Source: Tritrichomonas musculus
Taxonomy: Eukaryota > Parabasalia > Tritrichomonadida > Tritrichomonadidae
Length of the DNA stretch: 64,000 bases
Assembly: GCA_039105265.1 (NCBI GenBank)
Contig: JAPFFF010000009.1
Coordinates: 992,001-1,056,000, forward strand
Direction: 5' to 3'
In this document: in pieces, positions 31,713 through 41,724 of the stretch
How positions within the stretch are numbered: position 1 is the first letter of the stretch
Layout of the letters: each line of letters starts with the position of its first letter
The notes under the pieces: model-generated
Database searches by the model: none
What the model saw: only the letters and a program-made list of their open reading frames with translations
Told to the model about the DNA's origin: nothing
Position numbers and translations under genes: made by a program

Positions 31713-32921
31713 ATGGCTAATAACGAAGCACTCAAGAAACTCAGAGATGAGACACATCAAGAGTTAGAAACAAACATTTTACCATACTGGATGAAAAATG
31801 TTGTTGATCCAAAAGGTGGATTTTATGGAGAAATCAATGGCAAAGGAGAAGTTGTTCCAAATGCAATCAAAGGAGGTGTCTTAAATGCCAGAATTCTCTG
31901 GACCTTCTCAGCAGCCTATCGTATCTTCAAGAAGAAAGAATATCTTGACACTGCCACTCGTGCCAAAAGAGAAATCATTGACAAGTTCTATGATAAAAAG
32001 AATGGCGGCACATATTGGGCGATTGACTGCGATGGCAATCCTGTTGATGCCAAAAAGCAAATCTACCAATTGGGCTTCTCGATTTACGGTCTCAGTGAAT
32101 ACAACCGTGCAACAGGTGATGAAGAAGCAAAGGAATACGCCATAAAGCTTTTCCATGACATTGAAAACCACAGCTTCGACAAGGAAAAGAATGGTTATTT
32201 GGAAGCATTCGCACAAGATTGGAGCGCTCTTAATGATGTCCGTCTCAGTGACAAAGAAGACAACTCGCCAAAGACAATGAACACTCACTTGCACATCCTC
32301 GAACCATACACCAATCTATACCGCATTTGGAGAGATCCGATGGTCGAACAAAAGCTCAGGAATCTCATCAATCTTTTCTGTGATAAAATCCTCATGAAGA
32401 ACTATCACCTCGGACTTTTCTTTGACAATGATCTTAACTGCAATTCGCCAATCTTCTCATTTGGACATGATATTGAAGCAGCCTGGCTCATGGATGAAGC
32501 TGCACAAGTTCTTGGTGACAAGGCAGTCATTGACAAAGTCCTCAAAATCATTCATCATGTCACAGATGAAGCTTGCCGCGGTTTAATTGGTGCTGAAGTT
32601 GGAATGATCCATGAATTAAATGCCAAAACTGGCGAAATTGATGGTCACAGAGAATGGTGGACACAATGCGAAGCAGTCATTGGCTGCTTGAATGCTTATC
32701 AAAGATTCGGTGACAAAAAGTATTTGGACCGTTCCATTGAAGCTTGGACATTTATAAAGAACCACCTCGTCGATCACGAACATGGTGAATGGTACTGGGG
32801 TCTTCGTACTAATGGTACTTTAATGCTCGATGATGACAAGATCGGATTATGGAAATGCCCATATCACAACAGCAGAATGTGCATGGAAGTTTACGAAAGA
32901 GCAAAAGAAATGGGAGTTTAA
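31713..32921 (+). CDS. cellobiose 2-epimerase-like (AGE family) enzyme
   Basis: A 402-residue soluble enzyme of the N-acylglucosamine 2-epimerase family, closest in motif pattern to bacterial cellobiose 2-epimerases (about 390-410 residues). These epimerise the reducing glucose of a beta-1,4 disaccharide to mannose. Visible matches are LNARILWTFSAAYR (R60), MNTHLHILEPYTNLYR (H192, H194), SFGHDIEAAWL (H252, E255), EWWTQCEA (315-320) and LWKCPYHNSRMCMEV (W380, H385). These line up with the Arg, His, Glu and Trp residues known in the family's active site. Codons are richer in C-ending forms than the surroundings, suggesting high expression. It is likely of bacterial origin by lateral transfer (inference). 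It is divergently paired with a sugar transporter. Renin-binding-protein-type GlcNAc epimerase is the alternative. Confidence 0.88.
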   Translation: MANNEALKKLRDETHQELETNILPYWMKNVVDPKGGFYGEINGKGEVVPNAIKGGVLNARILWTFSAAYRIFKKKEYLDTATRAKREIIDKFYDKKNGGTYWAIDCDGNPVDAKKQIYQLGFSIYGLSEYNRATGDEEAKEYAIKLFHDIENHSFDKEKNGYLEAFAQDWSALNDVRLSDKEDNSPKTMNTHLHILEPYTNLYRIWRDPMVEQKLRNLINLFCDKILMKNYHLGLFFDNDLNCNSPIFSFGHDIEAAWLMDEAAQVLGDKAVIDKVLKIIHHVTDEACRGLIGAEVGMIHELNAKTGEIDGHREWWTQCEAVIGCLNAYQRFGDKKYLDRSIEAWTFIKNHLVDHEHGEWYWGLRTNGTLMLDDDKIGLWKCPYHNSRMCMEVYERAKEMGV

Positions 32922-33076
32922 AGTTTTTAAAATTTTAATTAAAAAAAAAAGAGTTTAGCTGAATTTGTTTATATGATTTTTGTTTGAAACATCTTGTATC
33001 AAGAAAAACAGTGATATCCTTGAATGTATATTTTGTATAAATTACCAGTTTTGAAGAATAAAGAAATATAATGTGT

Positions 33077-33400
33077 CTCTTGATGGAGTTCCAATTGACT
33101 TCGTAGGAGCCGTTAAATATTTCAAAAAAATCAGCAGATTAAGGCAATTTTGATACAATGCAAATAGATTACGAAAGAGTTGCCATGAATAAGGAAGAAG
33201 AGATTCATTATTTCAAAGAAGAAGCAGACAAAGGTCATGCTTCATCGATGCTCAAATAAGCACGCATGAAAAGAGTGGGAGAAGGATGTCAAGCTGACTT
33301 GAAAGAAGCATCTAAATATTATAAAATGGAAGCTGATTAAGAAGGTGATCTTGATGCATATGAAGGTTTTGATGTTCCTGTTGATTTAAAAGAAGTTGTT
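33077..33400 (+). pseudogene. decayed Sel1-like repeat fragment
   Basis: Plus-strand pieces read GVPIDFVGAVKYFKK, then YERVAMNKEEEIHYFKEEAD, then KGHASSMLK, then ARMKRVGEGCQADLKEASKY, YKMEAD and EGDLDAYEGFDVPVDLKE. This is the A-x-x-x-L-x-x-M/Y...G-x-D-x-x-x-A-x-x-Y pattern of Sel1-like repeats. In-frame stops (for example after SSMLK) and a frameshift near the start show it is dead. It follows the epimerase gene by about 150 bp. Confidence 0.6.
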
Positions 33401-33954
33401 ATGCATGATTTATCACTGAAAAGTTTGTGTAATTAAGAATTGTTTCAGTGATTTATATTTAATTAAAATTAATAAATAAAATTTTGGTTATGCTATTTAT
33501 ATCTCAATGATAGATGTCAATTATTAAAACATTTTTAGATATTGATGACAATTTTATAATCTGATGATCAATCTCGATATCTAATATTTTTTTGCAATTG
33601 TGATATGTTGTTCCATATTTATAACAAAAATTTCTCCATGAATTTAAAAACTTGATTATTCCAAAATAATTGCTTTTTATTTATTTTTTTATAAAAAAAA
33701 AATATGTATTGAGAGTAAGATGTTCAAAAAAGCATTCTTTTATTGTTTAAAAATGATATAAAATCAATAAAAATCATAATTATATGAGTAAACCTTTTCA
33801 AAATTGTGTATTTGCCGAGATATTGAAAAACGAACTACACAATTTTAAATTGAATTCCTTTTAAATTTTGTGAGAGTCCCATGATAAAATTTTTAAAATT
33901 TTTATAAAGTTTTTAAAACTTTTTGAATGCTTAAATAAACTTTATAAAAAATGT
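33401..33954. other. AT-rich spacer, no gene seen
   Basis: No coding or structural signal was recognised between the Sel1 relic and MULE 2. Confidence 0.4.
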
Positions 33955-33963
33955 AAAATTAAA
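33955..33963. repeat. 9-bp target duplication half (AAAATTAAA) left of MULE 2
   Basis: Reverse complement of TTTAATTTT at 21921-21929. Confidence 0.8.
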
Positions 33964-34159
33964 GGCGGAATGACAAACTATAGAAAAAGTTACACCATTT
34001 TTTTCTGAGGAAAATTCGTTATTCTGACTTTTTGAGTTAATTGAGAAGGCATACAAAAAGTTCTAAAATTTTCTTGTAAAGTTTTGAAAAAGTTCACTAA
34101 GATAAAACCATGAAAAAGCGCCATTTTTATAGAACTAAACCAATCAAAGAAACCGAGAT

Positions 34160-34649
34160 GACGACATTGCCGCCCATAGCATGATCACGATCAGTAATGC
34201 TTAGCAGCTAGCTGGTTGTAACTGCGGCGAGTCGTCATCCGGACAAAGATATCACGATTTCATCCGGAAGATCTGGAATGACGACATTGCCGCCCATAGC
34301 AAGACCACGATCAGCAATGCTTAGCAGCTAGCTGGTTGTAACTGCGGCGAGTCGTCATCCGGACAAAGATATCACGATTTCATCCGGAAGATCTGGAATG
34401 ACGACATTGCCGCCCATAGCAAGACCACGATCAGCAATGCTTAGCAGCTAGCTGGTTGTAACTGCGGCGAGTCGTCATCCGGACAAAGATATCGCGATTT
34501 CATCCGGAAGATCTGGAATGACGACATTGCCGCCCATAGCAAGACCACGATCAGCAATGCTTAGCAGCTAGCTGGTTGTAACTGCGGCGAGTCGTCATCC
34601 GGACAAAGATATCACGATTTCATCCGGAAGATCTGGAATGACGACATTG
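34160..34649. repeat. MULE 2 left array (4 units of 120 bp)
   Basis: Four units starting at 34160, 34280, 34400 and 34520, plus a partial at 34640. Mirror of the MULE 1 right array. Confidence 0.9.
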
Positions 34650-34866
34650 CCGCCCATAGGACGACCACGGTGGCAATAAAAAGATGAAAATAAAACAAAC
34701 AAAAAACAAACAAAATTGATTATTTAATATTATTATTACGATTTTTTAATTTTTTTATTTTGATAAAGCTTATTTAAAATATTCTGAGTCTTCTCAGAAA
34801 TTTGTTAAATTTTTTTTTTTATAAATATATATAACTTTTTGAAAGAATTATGGTCTTTTTATATTT

Positions 34867-37209
34867 ATGGAAGAAGACCAAAATCTTTATTATTCAGCGA
34901 AATATCTATCTCATACGCAAAGACCTAATTCTTTAAAAGATAAAGGATTAAGAACATTCATTGAAATTGTTCCTTTGCATTCTCAGAATTTCAATATCAT
35001 TTCGCTAATCCTTTTCCTCGATAGCTTAACCAAAGAATTTATATGCAACAACAAAAGAGTTTATAATGACATTTTTTCGTTTAGTTGCTGTAATAAATCA
35101 AAGATAAATACTGAAATTCAAATATTTAGCATAACTGTCAAAAACGATTTGGAAACCATTAAAGTTCTCGCTAGAGATCAACTCCTTGAAAACCAAACTA
35201 TGAAAGTTGTTACTATTGATTTTGAAGAATGTATCATGACGTCGCCATATACTTTGAAAAATAAAGAGTGTCCTTTTTTGACTCAAGATTTTTGGAATAA
35301 ACAATGTAAACATAAAAATTCAATGCTTTATACTTTTTGTAATTACGTAGCTCGAAAAAATTCTAATTTTCCAATATTTATAAAATTTGCTTTTCAAAAC
35401 TTTTTAGATAAAAGAACCTTGCGTAGAAGAGCCGTTAGTTTTCAAGGTTATGATGATTTTTATAAAATTTTATTGCATTTACCTGGTTTTGTTTATATTG
35501 AGATAAGTACTCAAAAAGTTCAGGACGATGGATTTGCATTTAAATTTAATAATGATTTTGCTTTTATTAAAAATATAATATGGATTATGCCTTGGGCTTT
35601 AGAAGTTATAAATTATATGCATTATTTGCAAATTGATGCTTCTTTTTATGCGCTTAAGCCTTACAAATTTTGTATATACCATTCAATTTATTTCAATTCA
35701 AGTTTTCCTTTCGCATTATCAATTGGCCCTAAAGAGAACCGTTTTTTATATAATTTATTATTTGATGGATTAAATAAGTTTTGTTTAAATAAAAATGTTT
35801 TTGAAAATAAAGTTGTTTTATCAGATTTAGGTTCTCCTATCAAAAAGTTCTGTAAATTACATTCAAATATTCAATATTTTTGTCATCGTCATATTATACA
35901 AATATTTGGACCTAAATCATCATTAGGCATATGGGTTGCAAGGTTATTGAGATGCAAAACATATTTAATATATAAACAAGAAAAAGAATTTATTTTAGTT
36001 GAAATGGACGAATATAAAAAAGATCCAAATTCACCTTTATTTGACGATACCGATCAAGATAATGAAAAAAAACAAAAATTAAAAGATTTTGAAATTATGT
36101 TAAAAGATATAGATGAAGTGGAAAGAATGCCAAATAAAGAAGAAATTAAAAAAAGTGATTATTATATTGCTAATTGGGCAATATGGATTCGTTCTGACCA
36201 CCATGTAGCTCGTTGTTCAAATCATTCGGAAGGTTTCCACGGAAATATCAATCAAAAATTGCCAGATTCCGGAACTCATTCATTTAAAACTGGTTTCACA
36301 ACAATTGTAAATTATTTATTAAATTATATAAATAATTACTCAGATATTTGTGGAAATTCTTTTCAAAATAAACATCAAAAAATGATTCAAAAAGTTATAC
36401 AAATTCTTAGCAAGAGACCAGATAATTATTTAAAATGTTCAAAAGAAAATTGTGATTGTGGTGAAGATGATTTTGTTGAATCAATTTATGGAGTGAAACT
36501 TCCTTGCATACATACAATATTAAATAATTTTTGCAAATCAGAAATATTTAATATTGTTAAAAATAGCAATGAAATTGATATTCAATATTTATTTGTTCAA
36601 TCTCTCAAAAAGTTCCCCAATTATAAATTTGAAAAAAATCTTTTTAAATCAAATAGAAAAAATATAGATAGAATAATATCAATATACGAAGTTGAAAAGA
36701 ATAGAAAGTTTGATAAGGAATCATTGAATATATTAGGCTCTTTTATTAATGAGTTTCTTAATTGTTTTACATATGTTTTACCAAAATTCCCAAATATTAA
36801 TCCAAATGATGCCAAATATTCTGGAAATCATTTTGATTTTCGAGCACTTGATGAAAAATTGGTTTTCAGAAAAAAGAAAGAAGAAAGTAACACAAGTCAA
36901 AAGAAAGAAAAATTAAAACTTGAAAATTTATACGACGAAGATGACAATTTTGATTCAATGATAAAAGACTGTAATGCTGACATCGAATTAATTAAGAAAA
37001 AATACTATGAAACGAAGGCTGAAATTAAAGGAATGTATCCTCAATTATCATATCATGATATCGAAAAAATATGTTTTTCTAATTTTGTCCGCTATGTTTT
37101 TGAAACTAGATGCGATAATTCAGGTGTCATATATTTTTTATCTAAATTCAAAATAGCAAGTTGGAAAAATGCAGATTTAGCTGTAGGTGGTAACAGATTT
37201 TTCTCTTAA
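34867..37209 (+). CDS. MULE transposase (780 aa), MULE 2
   Basis: Encodes the same 780-residue protein as MULE 1. The DDE residues D257, D320 and E455, the C339-x2-H342 pair and the SWIM finger C529/C531/C547/H549 are all intact. The ATG follows an AT-rich leader (ATATATATAACTTTTTGAAA... and TATGGTCTTTTTATATTT) that lies inside the arm. No Inr-like TCA motif is evident in the last 50 nt. The stop codon TAA lies at the border with the right arm. Two intact identical copies in one window make current activity plausible, though that is not shown by sequence. Confidence 0.92.
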   Translation: MEEDQNLYYSAKYLSHTQRPNSLKDKGLRTFIEIVPLHSQNFNIISLILFLDSLTKEFICNNKRVYNDIFSFSCCNKSKINTEIQIFSITVKNDLETIKVLARDQLLENQTMKVVTIDFEECIMTSPYTLKNKECPFLTQDFWNKQCKHKNSMLYTFCNYVARKNSNFPIFIKFAFQNFLDKRTLRRRAVSFQGYDDFYKILLHLPGFVYIEISTQKVQDDGFAFKFNNDFAFIKNIIWIMPWALEVINYMHYLQIDASFYALKPYKFCIYHSIYFNSSFPFALSIGPKENRFLYNLLFDGLNKFCLNKNVFENKVVLSDLGSPIKKFCKLHSNIQYFCHRHIIQIFGPKSSLGIWVARLLRCKTYLIYKQEKEFILVEMDEYKKDPNSPLFDDTDQDNEKKQKLKDFEIMLKDIDEVERMPNKEEIKKSDYYIANWAIWIRSDHHVARCSNHSEGFHGNINQKLPDSGTHSFKTGFTTIVNYLLNYINNYSDICGNSFQNKHQKMIQKVIQILSKRPDNYLKCSKENCDCGEDDFVESIYGVKLPCIHTILNNFCKSEIFNIVKNSNEIDIQYLFVQSLKKFPNYKFEKNLFKSNRKNIDRIISIYEVEKNRKFDKESLNILGSFINEFLNCFTYVLPKFPNINPNDAKYSGNHFDFRALDEKLVFRKKKEESNTSQKKEKLKLENLYDEDDNFDSMIKDCNADIELIKKKYYETKAEIKGMYPQLSYHDIEKICFSNFVRYVFETRCDNSGVIYFLSKFKIASWKNADLAVGGNRFFS

Positions 37210-37266
37210 CAAATTTCTGAGAAGACTCAGAATATTTTAAATAAGCTTTATCAAAAAAAAAAAAAT

Positions 37267-37299
<33 letters not shown>

Positions 37300-37389
37300 C
37301 ACAATAATATTAAATAATCAATTTTGTTTGTTTTTTGTTTGTTTTATTTTCATCTTTTTATTGCCACCGTGGTCGTCCTATGGGCGGCA

Positions 37390-37770
37390 ATGTCGTCAAT
37401 TCCAGATCTTCCGGATGAAATCGTGATATCTTTGTCCGGATGACGACTCGCCGCAGTTACAACCAGCTAGCTGCTAAGCATTGCTGATCGTGGTCTTGCT
37501 ATGGGCGGCAATGTCGTCATTCCAGATCTTCCGGATGAAATCGCGATATCTTTGTCCGGATGACGACTCGCCGCAGTTACAACCAGCTAGCTGCTAAGCA
37601 TTGCTGATCGTGGTCTTGCTATGGGCGGCAATGTCGTCATTCCAGATCTTCCGGATGAAATCGCGATATCTTTGTCCGGATGACGACTCGCCGCAGTTAC
37701 AACCAGCTAGCTGCTAAGCATTACTGATCGTGATCATGCTATGGGCGGCAATGTCGTCATCTCGGTTTCT
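37390..37770. repeat. MULE 2 inner right array (3 units of 120 bp)
   Basis: Three 120-bp units. The first carries the extra base (GTCGTCAATTCC) shared with MULE 1. A short run of ATAAAAATAAAAA-type sequence separates it from the transposase stop. Confidence 0.9.
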
Positions 37771-37858
37771 TTGATTGGTTTAGTTCTATAAAAATGGCGC
37801 TTTTTCATGGTTTTATCTTAGTGAACTTTTTCAAAACTTTACAAGAAAATTTTAGAAC

Positions 37859-37936
37859 TTTATCTTTTAAAGAATTAGGTCTTTGCGTATGAGATAGATA
37901 TTTCGCTGAATAATAAAGATTTTGGTCTTCTTCCAT
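37859..37936 (-). pseudogene. duplicated first 26 codons of MULE transposase (3)
   Basis: 78 bp equal to codons 1-26 of the transposase on the minus strand, joined to arm sequence. Counterpart of 23358-23435 in MULE 1. Confidence 0.9.
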
Positions 37937-38154
37937 AAATATAAAAAGACCATAATTCTTTCAAAAAGTTATATATATTTATAAAAAAAAAAATTTAACA
38001 AATTTCTGAGAAGACTCAGAATATTTTAAATAAGCTTTATCAAAATAAAAAAATTAAAAAATCGTAATAATAATATTAAATAATCAATTTTGTTTGTTTT
38101 TTGTTTGTTTTATTTTCATCTTTTTATTGCCACCGTGGTCGTCCTATGGGCGGC

Positions 38155-38644
38155 AATGTCGTCATTCCAGATCTTCCGGATGAAATCGTGATATCTTTGT
38201 CCGGATGACGACTCGCCGCAGTTACAACCAGCTAGCTGCTAAGCATTGCTGATCGTGGTCTTGCTATGGGCGGCAATGTCGTCATTCCAGATCTTCCGGA
38301 TGAAATCGCGATATCTTTGTCCGGATGACGACTCGCCGCAGTTACAACCAGCTAGCTGCTAAGCATTGCTGATCGTGGTCTTGCTATGGGCGGCAATGTC
38401 GTCATTCCAGATCTTCCGGATGAAATCGTGATATCTTTGTCCGGATGACGACTCGCCGCAGTTACAACCAGCTAGCTGCTAAGCATTGCTGATCGTGGTC
38501 TTGCTATGGGCGGCAATGTCGTCATTCCAGATCTTCCGGATGAAATCGTGATATCTTTGTCCGGATGACGACTCGCCGCAGTTACAACCAGCTAGCTGCT
38601 AAGCATTACTGATCGTGATCATGCTATGGGCGGCAATGTCGTCA
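38155..38644. repeat. MULE 2 middle right array (4 units of 120 bp)
   Basis: Four 120-bp units. Counterpart of the array at 22651-23150. Confidence 0.9.
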
Positions 38645-38743
38645 TCTCGGTTTCTTTGATTGGTTTAGTTCTATAAAAATGGCGCTTTTTCATGGTTTTA
38701 TCTTAGTGAACTTTTTCAAAACTTTACAAGAAAATTTTAGAAC

Positions 38744-38821
38744 TTTATCTTTTAAAGAATTAGGTCTTTGCGTATGAGATAGATATTTCGCTGAATAATA
38801 AAGATTTTGGTCTTCTTCCAT
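38744..38821 (-). pseudogene. duplicated first 26 codons of MULE transposase (4)
   Basis: 78-bp copy of the transposase start. Counterpart of 22473-22550 in MULE 1. Confidence 0.9.
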
Positions 38822-39033
38822 AAATATAAAAAGACCATAATTCTTTCAAAAAGTTATATATATTTATAAAAAAAAAAATTTAACAAATTTCTGAGAAGAC
38901 TCAGAATATTTTAAATAAGCTTTATCAAAATAAAAAAATTAAAAAATCGTAATAATAATATTAAATAATCAATTTTGTTTGTTTTTTGTTTGTTTTATTT
39001 TCATCTTTTTATTGCCACCGTGGTCGTCCTATG

Positions 39034-39534
39034 GGCGGCAATGTCGTCATTCCAGATCTTCCGGATGAAATCGCGATATCTTTGTCCGGATGACGACTCG
39101 CCGCAGTTACAACCAGCCAGCTGCTAAGCATTGCTGATCGTGGTCTTGCTATGGGCGGCAATGTCGTCATTCCAGATCTTCCGGATGAAATCGTGATATC
39201 TTTGTCCGGATGACGACTCGCCGCAGTTACAACCAGCTAGCTGCTAAGCATTGCTGATCGTGGTCTTGCTATGGGCGGCAATGTCGTCATTCCAGATCTT
39301 CCGGATGAAATCGCGATATCTTTGTCCGGATGACGACTCGCCGCAGTTACAACCAGCTAGCTGCTAAGCATTGCTGATCGTGGTCTTGCTATGGGCGGCA
39401 ATGTCGTCATTCCAGATCTTCCGGATGAAATCGCGATATCTTTGTCCGGATGACGACTCGCCGCAGTTACAACCAGCTAGCTGCTAAGCATTGCTGATCG
39501 TGGTCTTGCTATGGGCGGCAATGTCGTCATCTCG
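39034..39534. repeat. MULE 2 outer right array (4 units of 120 bp)
   Basis: Four 120-bp units where MULE 1 has one. The innermost unit has CAGCCAGCTG (the CTGGCTGG variant), matching the only unit kept in MULE 1. Confidence 0.9.
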
Positions 39535-39724
39535 GTTTCTTTGATTGGTTTAGTTCTATAAAAATGGCGCTTTTTCATGGTTTTATCTTAGTGAACTTTT
39601 TCAAAACTTTACAAGAAAATTTTAGAACTTTTTGTATGCCTTCTCAATTAACTCAAAAAGTCAGAATAACGAATTTTCCTCAGAAAAAAATGGTGTAACT
39701 TTTTCTATAGTTTGTCACTTCGCC

Positions 39725-39733
39725 AACGTAGAA
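39725..39733. repeat. 9-bp target duplication half (AACGTAGAA) right of MULE 2
   Basis: Reverse complement of TTCTACGTT at 27331-27339. Confidence 0.8.
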
Positions 39734-40106
39734 TAAACAAATAACTTTTCTTACTTTTTACATTTGGTAAAATAACACAAACTTTCCATAATGATGTAAT
39801 ATATTTCTCTAATAGAAATTATTTACTTATTTTTATATTCATCAAATGATTAAATTGACGTCAATGATTTTTTTTTTTTAAAAATTGAATAGAATTTGTC
39901 CCAATTGTTTATTTCTTCAAATTTATTGTATTTCGTTTCTTTGAATTTTAACTGAATATTATTTTACATTAATTTTGATACACAATGATTACACCTATTA
40001 AATCACGTGTAATATTCTTAAAATTAAATCCTTTTCTTGCTATTCATTTTACTTTCAGATAAAATTTAAACTGTATGATATATAAAAAGTGAAATAAGTT
40101 TTTCAC

Positions 40107-40256
40107 TATCCCTTTCGGCCGTATGCCGTAATTGAAGATTTTTTTATGTAAAGTATTCAAAAAGTTGCACTTTTGCCGTGTGCCGTAGAAATTTTGTAAA
40201 ATAAACTATTCAATGAACGACCAAATAGCCGTATTTTACAAAACCGCCGAAGGGCT
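40107..40256. mobile_element. 150-bp MITE, copy 1, with 10-bp target duplication
   Basis: Ends TATCCCTTTCGGCCG and CGCCGAAGGGCT are imperfect inverted repeats. The direct repeat AGTTTTTCAC flanks it (40097-40106 and 40257-40266). The interior contains two GCCGTATGCCGTA / GCCGTGTGCCGTA motifs. It is almost identical to the copy at 40502-40651. Confidence 0.85.
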
Positions 40257-40501
40257 AGTTTTTCACTTTAAATTTACTTTGGCTTGAATTAAAATAAAAG
40301 GAAAAGAAGAAAATGTAGATAATTTCAAAAACTTACGACGATATTTTGTCTCAATTTTTTGAGATATGATTATAAAATGGTGAGTGTATTCTCAAAAGTA
40401 AAAATAAAAAATATAAACTATTTAATTTTTATATTTTCAATACTTTTTGGGGGATATTTATTTTGAAATAATTTAAAAGTAATAGTGGTGGATTTTTATA
40501 G

Positions 40502-40651
40502 TATCCCTTTCGGCCGTATGCCGTAATTGAAGATTTTTTTATGTAAAGTATTCAAAAAGTTGCACTTTTGTCGTGTGCCGTAGAAATTTTGTAAAATAAA
40601 CTATTCAATGAACGACCAAATAGCCGTATTTTACAAAACCGCCGAAGGGCT
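40502..40651. mobile_element. 150-bp MITE, copy 2, with 10-bp target duplication
   Basis: Same length and nearly the same sequence as copy 1 (GTCGTGTGCC in place of GCCGTGTGCC near 40570), in the same orientation. It is flanked by ATTTTTATAG at 40492-40501 and 40652-40661. Different target duplications prove two separate insertions only 245 bp apart. Confidence 0.85.
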
Positions 40652-40812
40652 ATTTTTATAGAATTTATAACACTTCCAAATTTGATTTTTCTTTAAATTT
40701 CAAAATATTTACATCATTTTATAAAAATAAAAATCATTCCATGTGAGAATATTGAAAAAACAAAGTTGAAAATTTTTTTGAGAGAAATTGAATTAAAATT
40801 TTGTGATTATTT

Positions 40813-41715
40813 AGAGGTGAGACTGCGAAATTTTAAATGAACTTTTTTCGGAATAATAATCAACAAAATTAAAAATAAATTAAAAATATAGTATTATGGT
40901 GTTGTCACCTTTTCATATCATATACTTTTTTTTAGATTTAATCAAAAAAAATTGAAATTGTATTGATATTTCAAAATGTCATAATTCATATATTCGTCAT
41001 TATTTTTTCTTTTCAACCATTAAATTGCATTTGTATATAGATTATCTCTATTTTTTAATAAGAAAGCTATTCAATAAATGCGTTTTTGGAGAAAATTCAA
41101 AAAAATATTTTTCAATTTAAAGAGAAATTTTCTTCTATATTAAAGATCAAAGGGATAACTATAGTTTATCTCTTAACTTATCTGGTGCAGGCAAACATAT
41201 CAAAATATTTTTAAAAATTTTTTTACAATTTTAGCTAGGATTGAGGTTTAATATTGAATATAATTCTATATACGTTAATGATGTAAACTTCACAAATATA
41301 CCAATAATTTCATTTGTTTTAATTTTGGTATCAACATCACAATAAGTATTTATTTTAATATTTATCAATAATTTACCAAACAAATCATGCTTATAATATG
41401 ATGATAGTTAGTTAAATCATAAAAAATCAAAATTTGATTTATAATTCTTAGTCGAAGATTTTAATATTATATTCACATCTATATATTAAATATTGATAAT
41501 TAAATTATTTATTATTTTGAGTAAATGGAATTTTTTTATTAAGATAAAATTGAAATTATAATTAGATATAAACAATTCAATTTTAAAAATGGATTTATAG
41601 CTAAAAATCTGAAAAAAATATTAGTGAAATTATCATAAATAGCATTTAATTCTGCAATAAGATAATATTTATTAATATTATTAAAAAATACCAAAAATTT
41701 TCGCAGCCTCACCTC
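40813..41715. mobile_element. 0.9-kb TIR element with 9-bp target duplication
   Basis: Ends AGAGGTGAGACTGCGAAATT and AATTTTCGCAGCCTCACCTC are inverted. TGATTATTT flanks both sides (40804-40812 and 41716-41724). The interior is AT-rich with no coding signal. It is a MULE-type non-autonomous element by the size of its target duplication. Confidence 0.78.
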
Positions 41716-41724
41716 TGATTATTT

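Larger units (their letters stand above)
33964..39724 (+). mobile_element. MULE 2: autonomous Mutator-like transposon, 5761 bp
   Basis: Mirror-image copy of MULE 1. The left end is GGCGGAATGACAAACTATAG, and the right end CTATAGTTTGTCACTTCGCC. An intact 780-aa transposase runs on the plus strand. The left arm has one array of 4 units. The right arm has three modules with 3, 4 and 4 units. The 360-bp excess over MULE 1 equals exactly three 120-bp units in the outermost right array. Sequence identity elsewhere looks complete or nearly so by eye, including single-base marks inside arrays, so the pair is recent or kept alike by gene conversion. Confidence 0.92.

Noticed and set aside
31908-32294. 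Minus-strand 128-codon frame inside the epimerase gene
   Set aside because: Antisense shadow of a well-supported enzyme gene.
21930-39724. Whole MULE-gene-MULE block as one composite transposon
   Set aside because: The outer flanks TTTAATTTT and AACGTAGAA are not a direct repeat. The flank pairing instead fits two separate insertions plus inversion.
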